Part shown: positions 35,397 through 43,286 of the stretch, in pieces
Position numbering within the stretch: position 1 is the first letter of the stretch
Layout: the number at the start of each line of letters is the position of its first letter
Assembly: GCF_010501015.1 (NCBI RefSeq)
Contig: NZ_QVML01000010.1
Coordinates: 1 to 64,000, forward strand
Direction: 5' to 3'
Origin: Bacteroides sp. 214
GTDB taxonomy: Bacteria > Bacteroidota > Bacteroidia > Bacteroidales > Bacteroidaceae
DNA length: 64,000 nt
Made by a program: the position numbers and the translations under genes
The notes under the pieces: model-generated
Database searches by the model: none
Seen by the model: the letters and a program-made list of their open reading frames with translations, nothing else
Told to the model about the DNA's origin: nothing

Positions 35397-35439
35397 CTTC
35401 CGGATACACTGCATGTAGACATACTGTACCCCACCAAAA

Positions 35440-35467
35440 AAGGAGTCCTGCTTGCGCAAGACTCCTT
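35440..35467 (-). terminator. Terminator of fkp
   Basis: AAGGAGTC and GACTCCTT flank an inner TGC/GCA pairing; on the - strand it is followed by a T-run. Confidence 0.8.
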
Positions 35468-35492
35468 TCCCTTTTGCTCTTAAAAAGAGACG

Positions 35493-36344
35493 TTATTCTA
35501 TTCCGAGTAATTCAATTTCGAATACCAAAGCAGAGAAAGGTTTGATATCGCTACCTCTTTGAGTAGCTTTGTATGCCAATTCTTGTGGTATATAAAGTTC
35601 CCATTTAGAACCAACAGGCATCAATTGAAGAGCTTCAGTCCATCCCGCGATAACACCTGTTACTGGGAAAGTGATAGGTTCTTTAGAAGCATCAAACTCA
35701 GTTCCATCAATCAAAGTACCACGATAGTTCACTCTAACTTTCGAATCAACAGTAGGTATTTCACCTTTGCCCTCTTTAATAACTTTATATTGCAAACCGC
35801 TTTCAGTAGTAATAACACCTTCTTTTCCTTTGTTTGCCGCTAAGAAATCTTCACCAGCTTTCTTGTTATCAGCAAACTGTGCCATGTTATCTTTGCTTTG
35901 TTGCTCTTCCATATACTGTTGCACATACGCTTGCGCACCTTCCAGGTTCATAGCCGTTTTCTTTCCCAATGTTGCCGCAATGAATCCTGCGATGAAGTTG
36001 TCTTTACTAACCTTCTTTACTGAGTCATTTTTGAACACCTGAGAGTTGATACCTGGAAGCATTTGATCTTTGATTTGGCGACCTACACCCAATCCCATTT
36101 CATAGCCAGCGCTTTTGCTAGTAGCGTTTACTCCTTCAAGAACACCCTTCACAAAGTCAGCCATCTGAGTTGAATCCACACCATTTTGCGCCAGATAAGG
36201 CAACAAACCTTGTGTATTAGCAATACCAATAGCATACGACAATGAGTCAACCTCTGTCTTTAAGTTTTCTTTCGGTGCCTGAGCGGTACAAGATGTAAAT
36301 ACAACACCTGCCAAAGCAGTTACAATTAGTGCAATTTTCTTCAT
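35493..36344 (-). CDS. FKBP-type peptidyl-prolyl isomerase lipoprotein (Mip/FkpA-like)
   Basis: 283 residues with lipobox VFTSC. An N-terminal alpha-helical dimerisation domain (about 30-155, including LSYAIGIANTQG and GVGRQIKDQ) is followed by the FKBP domain (about 190-283) with VRVNYRGTLIDGTEFDAS, GVIAGWTEAL and YIPQELAY. Helps proline isomerisation and folding of exported proteins in the periplasm or outer membrane. It lies downstream of the ROK-MFS-SIS genes but 148 bp away, with its own terminator, so it is probably a separate unit. Confidence 0.92.
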   Translation of the reverse strand: MKKIALIVTALAGVVFTSCTAQAPKENLKTEVDSLSYAIGIANTQGLLPYLAQNGVDSTQMADFVKGVLEGVNATSKSAGYEMGLGVGRQIKDQMLPGINSQVFKNDSVKKVSKDNFIAGFIAATLGKKTAMNLEGAQAYVQQYMEEQQSKDNMAQFADNKKAGEDFLAANKGKEGVITTESGLQYKVIKEGKGEIPTVDSKVRVNYRGTLIDGTEFDASKEPITFPVTGVIAGWTEALQLMPVGSKWELYIPQELAYKATQRGSDIKPFSALVFEIELLGIE

Positions 36345-36492
36345 TTTCTTTTTTACGTTAATGTTTATAAGTAATTATTATTCTATCTACTAAAGAAGAG
36401 TTTCTTAGCCATATGCTAAAAAACGCGGCAATTTAGTCATAATTATTGGTATAAAGAAATTGAAGGACGCAATTTTCAAAGAGACATGCCTA

Positions 36493-37254
36493 TTACAATG
36501 ATTTTACTTTCTTTTTATATTCGGCAATAGCTGCATCCAGTCGCTCACGAGCTGTTGTATCTCCCGGCACATTGTGCGACGGATGAATATGTAACTTAAC
36601 TCCACGGTCGGCAAGTATTTCGGCCACAGTAGTAATAGTCATCCACACCAATGTAACAAATGCATGTGTAGAAAGCGGGCCTACTTTGTCGAAGTGGTTT
36701 TTCAGTGTTACAGAAGCATCGATAATAGGCACACAGGAGTCTACCACAATATCGGCAATCTGGAATATAGTCTTACCCGATGGGTGACGTGTGGTTTTTC
36801 CTTCTGCTTCGGCTGCCGACCCATAAGCTATTACCGTCATGCCTCTTTTTTTGGCTTCTAAAGCAACATCAATATTTACATTATTAATGCCGGTATGAGA
36901 GAAAATCCAAATACAATCATGCGAACCGAAGTCATAATTCTTCATAATCTCCACGCCATATCCTTCGGCTCTTTCCAAGAAAAGGAATTGATGAATACCC
37001 ATCTGTCCGATGATTTGGGTAAAGAAAGTAAGAGGCAACTCACAGAGAGGGTGAAAGCCAACAAAGCTACCGATACGAGGATACATCTCTTCTACCGGAA
37101 TAGTAGCATGACCACATCCGAAAGTGTGAACCCACCCCCCCGCTTCGATGGTATCTGCCATTACTTTGGCGGCTTTTTGAACATTTTCCATTTGGGTCGT
37201 TTCAAGCGTATCCATGATGTTACGCGCGTTTTTTAACCATTCAAGTGCTAACAT
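36493..37254 (-). CDS. SIS-domain sugar phosphate-binding protein (UPF0309-like)
   Basis: 253 residues, cytoplasmic. The SIS fold is shown by GGWVHTFGCGHATIPVEEMY near the start and by FSHTGINNVNIDVALEAKKRG, the usual sugar-phosphate loop. The family includes isomerases and deacetylases of amino-sugar phosphates and MurQ-like etherases; this subgroup is uncharacterised. It is the third gene of an apparent operon, 42 bp after the MFS transporter and ROK kinase, so it probably acts on the phosphorylated sugar they produce. Confidence 0.8.
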   Translation of the reverse strand: MLALEWLKNARNIMDTLETTQMENVQKAAKVMADTIEAGGWVHTFGCGHATIPVEEMYPRIGSFVGFHPLCELPLTFFTQIIGQMGIHQFLFLERAEGYGVEIMKNYDFGSHDCIWIFSHTGINNVNIDVALEAKKRGMTVIAYGSAAEAEGKTTRHPSGKTIFQIADIVVDSCVPIIDASVTLKNHFDKVGPLSTHAFVTLVWMTITTVAEILADRGVKLHIHPSHNVPGDTTARERLDAAIAEYKKKVKSL

Positions 37255-37296
37255 AATTACATAAAATTTTTATTGTTAATAAATTGATTAAGACTT

Positions 37297-38454
37297 CTAA
37301 ACATGTTGATTTTTGGCAAACCTAAACAACAATAGCATCGCAACTATCGCCACTATCATTAACTGAGGATACAAAGTAATGTCATATTCCTTGGAGAGTA
37401 TACCCACCAACCAATTGAGCAACGTATTACCTGTTAGTGCAATTACCAGTGCCACACTGAAAGCAGTACCCGACAATGCTTTATACTTTTGCCCCAAATA
37501 ACTCAGTACCACAGGGAAGGTCGATGCCAATCCTGCACCAATCAGCACCATACCTATAGCTGCTTGCAAAAAGCGCGGTTCTCCCATCAGTAACACATAC
37601 CCCACAGCAGCCAAACAAAGACTTGCAACCAACACGGTACTTTCTTGAAACTTTTTCAGCAACACAGCAAGCACAAACCGGGCAGCAGTCAGACCAGCTA
37701 CCATAAAAGTAAGTACTAAGAGAGCTTGTTCGTTTGGTATGTTGGTTACCTCTTTTAGATACGTAGTGGTCCAGTTGTTGGTTACACCTTCGAGTCCGCT
37801 CTGAAAAAAGAGAATAAAAGAAAACAGCAACAGTGTTTTCTCTTTAAGCAACTTCACACCTTCCTTCACGGGGAATCCTTGCGGTTGCTTGGGAGTTGGA
37901 AACCCAATCGGACAGCAGAAAAGAACACACAACAGCAGCACAGCAGCTGTACCTTGCAAAATTAGTTCAAACGGATAACTCTTCAGCAATAAACTAAGCA
38001 ACACCGGAATGCCGAGAGCTCCAATGCCATAGAACGCACCCAGCAAACTCAGTTTTGCACCTTTTTCTTCGTCGCTCGATATTTCGGAGACCAACACATT
38101 GGTTTCACCATTCAAAACACCACCCCCCAAGCCTATAAGGAAAATAGAGAAACGCAACAATGAAAGGTTATCAAACAGAGCAATACCTTCTAAGCCCAAC
38201 AACACTACCAGGCAGCTCGTTATCAACATAACTTTATGCCCAAAACGATCTACAATAGGACCAAACACCAACGAGCCTGTCAATATTCCAATAGGTAGTA
38301 ACGTTACCAACGAGGCTGCTTGCAATTTATCCAACTCCAGTTTTGTTTCAAGCGAAGGTAAAACAGAGCCCATTGTCAGCATAGAAATTCCAAAAAACGA
38401 CATGCCTATACAAGCAGCAATAAATACAAGTGTTTTATTATATTGTTTCATCAC
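37297..38454 (-). CDS. MFS sugar transporter
   Basis: 385 residues with about 12 hydrophobic segments. The MFS signature loop between helices 2 and 3 is visible (GPIVDRFGHKVMLI). Starts one base after the ROK kinase stop, so translation is likely coupled. Partners suggest uptake of a neutral hexose or amino sugar that the ROK kinase phosphorylates. The substrate cannot be read from sequence. Confidence 0.85.
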   Translation of the reverse strand: MMKQYNKTLVFIAACIGMSFFGISMLTMGSVLPSLETKLELDKLQAASLVTLLPIGILTGSLVFGPIVDRFGHKVMLITSCLVVLLGLEGIALFDNLSLLRFSIFLIGLGGGVLNGETNVLVSEISSDEEKGAKLSLLGAFYGIGALGIPVLLSLLLKSYPFELILQGTAAVLLLCVLFCCPIGFPTPKQPQGFPVKEGVKLLKEKTLLLFSFILFFQSGLEGVTNNWTTTYLKEVTNIPNEQALLVLTFMVAGLTAARFVLAVLLKKFQESTVLVASLCLAAVGYVLLMGEPRFLQAAIGMVLIGAGLASTFPVVLSYLGQKYKALSGTAFSVALVIALTGNTLLNWLVGILSKEYDITLYPQLMIVAIVAMLLLFRFAKNQHV

Positions 38455-38455
38455 T

Positions 38456-39439
38456 TTATTCTATTTCGTTATCACTTACTTCACTCTCATAGTTACGAAT
38501 AGCCATATAAGCTGCACCGGTTAGTCCCGCATGACCAGACAATCCTGTAGCTACAAATTCCGCTTGCCTGATACTAATGGGCTGTGCCCACTTCAAAGCT
38601 TCATTATAAATCCTTTCGATGAAACCCGCCGCCGGGCCAAACACACCACCACCCCAAATAATCATTTGCGGATTGAGAATACTGACCAAATTAGCTGCAG
38701 CCATCCCCCACATCTCTATTGCTTTATCAATAACGGCCACAGCAATTGGGTCACCTTCTTCATATACAGAGAAGACATCCTGTGACGTTATTCGGGTTAT
38801 CGGTTTCTGTCTTAGCTTACCCCTATAGGATTTATCCGCACGTACAGCATCGCGCGCACGATCGCCAATACCATTACCCGACGCGTAATATTCAAAACAT
38901 CCGCACGCATCATATTTATCTGTATAAGGTGGCTGTAGCGCACTCCACCCCACAGCACCAACAATATCTCCCGCACCATGCAACACTTTGCCATCAATGA
39001 TAATTCCAGCACCAATACCAGTACCTACCGCCATAAAAACCGCACTATGGCAATCTCTGGCAACACCTTTCCATAACTCTCCATACATATAGCAGTTACG
39101 GTCACTATCAATATACAATTTAACACGGGGGTTCTTGACGCAGGCTTCGAGTTCCGCGCGAAGCGGATAATTATCCCATCCGGGAATATTGGGTGCCCAC
39201 ACTCTTCCTGTTTGCGAATAAACAATACCTGGGATACATACCCCTATATTTTCTATAGGGATAAGGCTTCGACGGGCGAAAGTTAGCAACTTGGTTAAAA
39301 TTTCAGCGGCCATTTCACCGACCTCGCTTCCGGTTTTTCCTTTTAAGAGTTTTCTGCGGTTGTACAACATACTTCCATCGGGCATAAAGATAGCACTTGC
39401 AATCTTTGTTCCGCCAATATCAAGAGCGATTGTTGCCAT
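38456..39439 (-). CDS. ROK-family sugar kinase
   Basis: 327 residues, cytoplasmic. ATP-binding DIGGTKIASAIF at the N-terminus; sugar-site GTGIGAGIIIDGKV; the ROK zinc region is shortened. The normal CxCGxxGCxE motif reads YDACGCFEYYASG, so at least one Cys ligand is missing. It phosphorylates a hexose such as glucose, mannose or N-acetyl sugar; this is family knowledge. First gene of the ROK-MFS-SIS operon; -7 box at 39470-39477. Confidence 0.88.
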   Translation of the reverse strand: MATIALDIGGTKIASAIFMPDGSMLYNRRKLLKGKTGSEVGEMAAEILTKLLTFARRSLIPIENIGVCIPGIVYSQTGRVWAPNIPGWDNYPLRAELEACVKNPRVKLYIDSDRNCYMYGELWKGVARDCHSAVFMAVGTGIGAGIIIDGKVLHGAGDIVGAVGWSALQPPYTDKYDACGCFEYYASGNGIGDRARDAVRADKSYRGKLRQKPITRITSQDVFSVYEEGDPIAVAVIDKAIEMWGMAAANLVSILNPQMIIWGGGVFGPAAGFIERIYNEALKWAQPISIRQAEFVATGLSGHAGLTGAAYMAIRNYESEVSDNEIE

Positions 39440-39469
39440 AACAATATAAGGTTAGAGATTTATTGCTAA

Positions 39470-39477
39470 CAAAGCTA
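39470..39477 (-). promoter_or_regulatory. -7 box for the ROK-MFS-SIS operon
   Basis: TAGCTTTG on the - strand, 31 bp upstream of the ROK start. Confidence 0.6.
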
Positions 39478-39549
39478 TAAAAAAGAATCAGCACATCATA
39501 TTAGTTTTTAATCTTTTTGAACTTAAATATTGTAGCAAATCAAGAAAAT

Positions 39550-39753
39550 ATGTATCCAGAAGAAAAACCAGAGTCGTTAAAAGCAAAAGACAACAAGGCT
39601 ACAGTAGAATAAATAGACGAAAAGAGAGGGTTGGCGTATTTAGAGCTGTTCTTCAAATTAACGTTTGTTCCGTTTTTAGTGTGTAACATCTATTTTTCAC
39701 CTACATTTCATTCAATTATTTCAAAAAAACATTCTTTATTCTGCCAGTTTTAA
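39550..39753 (+). pseudogene. Possible 67-codon ORF broken by an in-frame TAA
   Basis: ATG at 39550 opens a 20-residue hydrophilic peptide (MYPEEKPESLKAKDNKATVE) ending at TAA 39610-39612. The same frame continues to 39753 with RGLAYLELFFKLTFVPFLV, which looks like a hydrophobic segment. The charged head plus hydrophobic tail could be a small membrane protein inactivated by one stop, or chance. No homolog is recognised. Confidence 0.2.
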
Positions 39754-39890
39754 CATTTGCGTCTTTTCCACAAAGCAAAATCGTATATATATCGATGAAA
39801 TGGGGAATTTTTGATGAATTACCAGCCAATATTTTTAATTGTTTTGTTCTAAGTTTCAAATTTAGCATAAAACAGACACAAAAAGTTTCT

Positions 39891-39924
39891 GATTTGAGAA
39901 TCTTTATTCCAGATTTGACAATCT
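39891..39924. promoter_or_regulatory. Two tandem dyads 21 bp apart, operator-like
   Basis: GATTTGAGAATC (39891-39902) and AGATTTGACAATCT (39911-39924) share GATTTGA-AATCT and are each inverted repeats; their starts are 21 bp (two helical turns) apart. They sit 19 bp upstream of the -7 box at 39943, where an activator or repressor would bind. Confidence 0.5.
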
Positions 39925-39942
39925 TTTTATCTTTTTACCCCC

Positions 39943-39950
39943 TATTTTTG
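39943..39950 (+). promoter_or_regulatory. -7 box for the 64-residue gene
   Basis: TATTTTTG fits TAnnTTTG. It would start a transcript near 39957 and give a leader of about 180 nt that includes the 16-bp inverted repeat. Confidence 0.5.
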
Positions 39951-39978
39951 TCAAAGAAAGCAATGAAGGCAACTAATT

Positions 39979-40096
39979 GTTACAAATACGCGAAGATCAA
40001 TATTATTTTGTCATTGCTTTCGGAATCATACTGGGAAACCTCAATTACACTTCCCAACACTTATCGCTCTTTGTGTATCATTCGCGTATTTGTAAC
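39979..40096 (+). ncRNA. Putative structured leader RNA bounded by a 16-bp inverted repeat
   Basis: GTTACAAATACGCGAA at 39979-39994 and its exact complement TTCGCGTATTTGTAAC at 40081-40096 can form a 16-bp stem closing an 86-nt interior. Inside, TGGGAA and TTCCCA (about 40031-40055) can form a smaller hairpin. It lies between a -7 box and the 64-residue gene, so it may be a cis-regulatory leader. The alternative, a small invertible DNA segment, is discussed in findings. Confidence 0.4.
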
Positions 40097-40139
40097 TTTT
40101 AGTTTTTATATGAATAACTAAGTAAAAACCAAAACAGCT

Positions 40140-40334
40140 ATGATGAAAATGTTTGTTGAAATCTTAAAAGGAAAGAGCCTCGACCAAGTCGTAAGCTTTT
40201 TTGAGAGTGAAGTTCTGGAAGAAGAGACTAACAACACAGTGTCTCAAGAAGACGCATTAGTAGTAAGTCCTTTTTCACACCAAACGATTAATAGTATCAG
40301 CAATATGGCTGACGATATTTTATCATTTCAATAA
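40140..40334 (+). CDS. 64-residue protein of unknown function
   Basis: MMKMFVEILKGKSLDQ opens a small acidic protein (FFESEVLEEETNN) with no signal peptide, membrane segment, Cys or known motif. It is probably real: it has a promoter-like region with operator-like dyads, a structured leader and a good terminator at 40408, and nothing else in the region explains these. It is convergent with a PAS sensor kinase. A regulatory peptide or small-protein partner is possible, but nothing in the sequence shows a function. Confidence 0.55.
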   Translation: MMKMFVEILKGKSLDQVVSFFESEVLEEETNNTVSQEDALVVSPFSHQTINSISNMADDILSFQ

Positions 40335-40407
40335 CAATAACTAGTTTTTAATAATAAATAGTATTCTCTTGCACAACACAAGTTTTCTCTTTCTGTGATT
40401 AACTGAA

Positions 40408-40439
40408 GGGCTCGTTCATTAATGCGTTTGAACGGGCCC
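40408..40439. terminator. Terminator between the 64-residue gene and the PAS kinase
   Basis: GGGCTCGTTCA pairs with TGAACGGGCCC (one G-U), followed by a run of T on the + strand. Confidence 0.85.
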
Positions 40440-40444
40440 TTTTT

Positions 40445-42673
40445 TTATCCTCTCACAGGTAGCGTAAACCAAAATCTAGAGCCCATCCCCGGTTCCGAAA
40501 CGACTCCCATTTCGCCTCCCATCTGAATAACCATGTTTTTACTCACAGAGAGCCCCAGTCCTGTACCTTGCACAAAGGAATCTAACTTTACAAAACGTTC
40601 GAATATACGCTCTTGCTCTTCCTGAGGAATACCTATACCGGTATCATTCACATAGAAAAGTATAGTATCACTATTGGTCAATTCATAGCCGAAAGTTACA
40701 CTACCTTGCTTTGTAAACTTGAAGGCATTACTTAAGAGATTTACAACCACTTGTTGAATACGTTCCTGGTCACCATCAATATCAACTTCGGGCAATTCTT
40801 CACTTAATTGCAGTTTTACATTTTCGGGAATCTTATTCTGCATAGAAGTAACAATATCATCCGAGAAGCTCTTCAGGCTGAACTCACGTTTGTTCAATTC
40901 AAACATATTGGCTTCCAACTTGGAAAGATCGAGCACATCCGAAACTAGTTTCAATAACAGATTATTGTTATGGCGGATAATAGCAGCCAATTCGCGACGT
41001 TCTTCAACATCTTCAACCTCGCACACAGCATCCGAAAAACCGACAATAGCATTGAGTGGTGTACGTATTTCATGACTCATATTAGCAAGGAATGCCGATT
41101 TTAGTTTATCCAAAGCCTCTGCCTTGTCTTTGGCGAGTATCATTTCTTTCAGCTCGGTAATATCTACGCTAAGCCCAATCATTTCAATGTTATTGTTCTC
41201 GGGATCGTACTCTTTTACCATCAATGTGCAACGCAGCCAGCGGGGAGCTTCACCTTCTTTAGACACCTTCACTTCGCGGTTTAGTATCTTGGCATTACCT
41301 TCTCTAGCATCTTGATAGAATTTTTTAAGCACACGTGCGTCTTCGAGCGTCAATGTTTTATATTCATCATCAAGATTCGCACCAATCAGCGTATTAGCAT
41401 CCATGCCCAAGTTCTTATACCATTGTGAAATGGCAAATCCCTCCTGCTTCATCAGGTTCCATTTGAAATAGCCTACTTTAGCATAATCGGCAATAAGTGA
41501 AAAATACTCCTCAAACTCCTGAATGCGCAGATAAGCGTTGGTGGTTTCTGTGTTGTCTATGTTGATGAAAATATAGTTTTGTATATCTCCCTTCGCATTA
41601 ATTACGGGTACTATCTTGGTTATTACACTTGATGTCCCCTTCTTCACTGGCAGGCGTTTGTAGTAACCATCCAACACACGGCTGTATTCATAGCTGGAAT
41701 TAAAATCCATGCGTTCGCCTCGCTTCATACGTTCCTTTACTTCGAGAGGCAAAATGGGGTGATTGAAAATATTCACACCCATATAATCATCCTTACACGC
41801 CATGCCAAGTATGTCCACATCTTTTTCGTTGGCTTCGATAAGAATACCATTGGCGTCGAAGATTTCTAAACCTACAGGCAAATTGGTATATATATCCCGT
41901 AGTAATTGTTCACTCTCCCGAAGCGCCTTGTTGGCATTGTACGTCTCGGTTACATCGAGCAGTAGGGTTACGATAATATCTTTTTGTGGCGAAAACATGA
42001 TGGCCCGACAACGATTATCGAGGCTTTCTTCCAGATAATCGTATTCCAGATGCTTATCTGTATTTACCACCTCTATCATATGATTAAGCTCTGACTCGAA
42101 AGAATCTTCTTGTTCACTACCGCGGCTGGAAAGAATCCAATCGCGTGTTTTCCCACTAATTATCTCTATTCGTTTGTTTATTTCGAGGAACTCGTAATCA
42201 ACCGGTATGCCATTTTCGTAGATTAAGCGGGTTTGTTGATACCCTATTGGCATATATTTATAAAGATCCTGCAAATAACTATTTTCTTGCTGCTTGGTCT
42301 CTTCAGGGTTTTCTACTCTTTGTAGGGTTCCTATTATAATGAGAGGTTTATTATTGTGCGTTTCTTTCACACGGCATTTGCCTTCTACCCATAATTCGCC
42401 ATGAATTGTTGTTACCGGATAAGTTATTGTTCGGGTAGTTCCCGGTTTAAGACTTATCAGTTCATTTATGATTTTCACCCGGTAGTCTTCCCGTATAATT
42501 TTATTAAAAGTGTCAAAAGTGCACCCTTCCTTATCAAGACCTAACATTGTAGCAGTAGATTCAGCATACACAAATGTTTCGCGTCCAAAGTCGGCTTCCC
42601 ACCAACCTAATCCTGCAATATCCAACAATAGATCCACTCGCTCGTTACTCGTTGTAGATTCTTCGCAATTCAT
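40445..42673 (-). CDS. Cytoplasmic PAS-domain sensor histidine kinase
   Basis: The frame is open to 42739, but a -7 box (42711-42718) lies inside that extension, so the start MNCEESTTSNER at 42673 is preferred, giving 742 residues. No membrane segment is seen. Several PAS-like domains occupy about 1-500 (GLGWWEADFGRETFVY, LLRDIYTNLPVGLEIFDANG, YAKVGYFKWN). Then HisKA with MSHEIRTPLNAIVGF, and HATPase with NLLSNAFKF, DTGIGIP and GTGLGLSVSK to the end. There is no receiver domain, so a partner response regulator must lie elsewhere. It probably senses a cytoplasmic signal such as redox state, a ligand or light. Confidence 0.92.
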   Translation of the reverse strand: MNCEESTTSNERVDLLLDIAGLGWWEADFGRETFVYAESTATMLGLDKEGCTFDTFNKIIREDYRVKIINELISLKPGTTRTITYPVTTIHGELWVEGKCRVKETHNNKPLIIIGTLQRVENPEETKQQENSYLQDLYKYMPIGYQQTRLIYENGIPVDYEFLEINKRIEIISGKTRDWILSSRGSEQEDSFESELNHMIEVVNTDKHLEYDYLEESLDNRCRAIMFSPQKDIIVTLLLDVTETYNANKALRESEQLLRDIYTNLPVGLEIFDANGILIEANEKDVDILGMACKDDYMGVNIFNHPILPLEVKERMKRGERMDFNSSYEYSRVLDGYYKRLPVKKGTSSVITKIVPVINAKGDIQNYIFINIDNTETTNAYLRIQEFEEYFSLIADYAKVGYFKWNLMKQEGFAISQWYKNLGMDANTLIGANLDDEYKTLTLEDARVLKKFYQDAREGNAKILNREVKVSKEGEAPRWLRCTLMVKEYDPENNNIEMIGLSVDITELKEMILAKDKAEALDKLKSAFLANMSHEIRTPLNAIVGFSDAVCEVEDVEERRELAAIIRHNNNLLLKLVSDVLDLSKLEANMFELNKREFSLKSFSDDIVTSMQNKIPENVKLQLSEELPEVDIDGDQERIQQVVVNLLSNAFKFTKQGSVTFGYELTNSDTILFYVNDTGIGIPQEEQERIFERFVKLDSFVQGTGLGLSVSKNMVIQMGGEMGVVSEPGMGSRFWFTLPVRG

Positions 42674-42710
42674 TCCCTTAATTATTTGTTTTCGGAGTAT
42701 TAAGATTGTG

Positions 42711-42718
42711 CAAATGTA
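42711..42718 (-). promoter_or_regulatory. -7 box for the PAS kinase
   Basis: TACATTTG on the - strand, 38 bp before the start at 42673; it fixes that start over the longer frame. Confidence 0.65.
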
Positions 42719-42972
42719 GTAAAGTTTTTTTAATCGCAATTATTTTTTTTTGCATTATTTGCTCAATACATACAATTTCTGTCCATAACTTTACTCATAT
42801 AATCAAGAAAAAGAATGCTTATTAAATACACTGACATACCTTATGGTAAGTAAATACAAATCATTTAATAGATTCAATCATATACAAAAAAACTTGTAGT
42901 ATGAATCCAAAAAAGAAATTAGAATTCCCATAACATAAGAATAGTTTGTATAAGTGGCGGAATTAATTCCCG

Positions 42973-43082
42973 CTATGGTTGATGAAGTATGAGGCTATGG
43001 CTGACGGAGCATGAGGCTATGGCTGACAGGGCATGAGACTATGGCTGACAGGACATGAGACTATGGCTGACAAATGCATCTA
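42973..43082. repeat. 22-bp tandem array (CTATGGCTGAC family), five units
   Basis: CTATGG starts at 42973, 42995, 43017, 43039 and 43061, always 22 bp apart; the four inner copies share CTATGGCTGAC followed by a variable GGAGCATGAG-like part. The reverse complement matches units of the array at 28978-29117, for example GTCAGCCATAGCCTCATGC. Confidence 0.95.
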
Positions 43083-43113
43083 AATAAGGGCTTTAAGCCA
43101 TGTCTTGTTAAAA

Positions 43114-43166
43114 ATTTGCTTACAGCGACATGTGAATGTGAAGACCTGTTTCGCAAAACTGGATTT
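43114..43166 (-). repeat. 53-bp dispersed box, copy 2
   Basis: Its reverse complement matches 28772-28824 at 46 of 53 positions. As in copy 1, the box is followed (in its own orientation) by a 22-bp array that begins TTGTCAGCCATAG. Here it is wholly intergenic. Confidence 0.85.
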
Positions 43167-43170
43167 AGAA

Positions 43171-43214
43171 TGCTTATAGTATCCGAGTCAAATGCTTATG
43201 GCTCTTAATCTTAT
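43171..43214. repeat. Two-unit 22-bp repeat (TGCTTAT family)
   Basis: TGCTTATAGT at 43171 and TGCTTATGGC at 43193, 22 bp apart, with GAGTCAAA before the second. Closely resembles the array at 17741-17872, about 25 kb away. Confidence 0.85.
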
Positions 43215-43250
43215 ATTGAACCAGCACTTTTTATTCACAAAATATATTCC

Positions 43251-43258
43251 TATTTTTG
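43251..43258 (+). promoter_or_regulatory. -7 box for the dipeptidyl peptidase gene
   Basis: TATTTTTG, 28 bp before the start; a TTTT element lies about 19 bp upstream where a -33 TTTG would be. Confidence 0.65.
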
Positions 43259-43286
43259 TGCCCACGTAGAATAAAAACCTATTAAC

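Larger units (their letters stand above)
35130..35492. other. Gap between LruC gene 2 and fkp
   Basis: 363 bp with no credible gene. Holds the LruC2 terminator (35151-35189), a 22-bp array inside an inverted repeat (35317-35396) and the fkp terminator (35440-35467). Confidence 0.7.
39440..40139. other. 700-bp non-coding region upstream of the 64-residue gene
   Basis: Contains the ROK -7 box, an interrupted small ORF (39550-39753), two dyad boxes 21 bp apart (39891-39924), a -7 box (39943-39950) and a 118-nt leader segment bounded by a perfect 16-bp inverted repeat (39979-40096). No other gene was seen. Confidence 0.6.
42674..43286. other. Divergent, repeat-rich region between PAS kinase and dipeptidyl peptidase
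   Basis: Holds both promoters (42711-42718 and 43251-43258), a five-unit 22-bp array (42973-43082), the second 53-bp box (43114-43166) and a two-unit 22-bp repeat (43171-43214). No credible gene was seen. Confidence 0.7.

Noticed and set aside
39795-40121. 108-codon ORF over the leader of the 64-residue gene
   Set aside because: It contains the operator-like dyads, -7 box and inverted repeat, and its product has no recognisable features.
28772-43166. Insertion sequence
   Set aside because: No transposase, terminal inverted repeats or target duplications could be seen at either copy of the 53-bp box.
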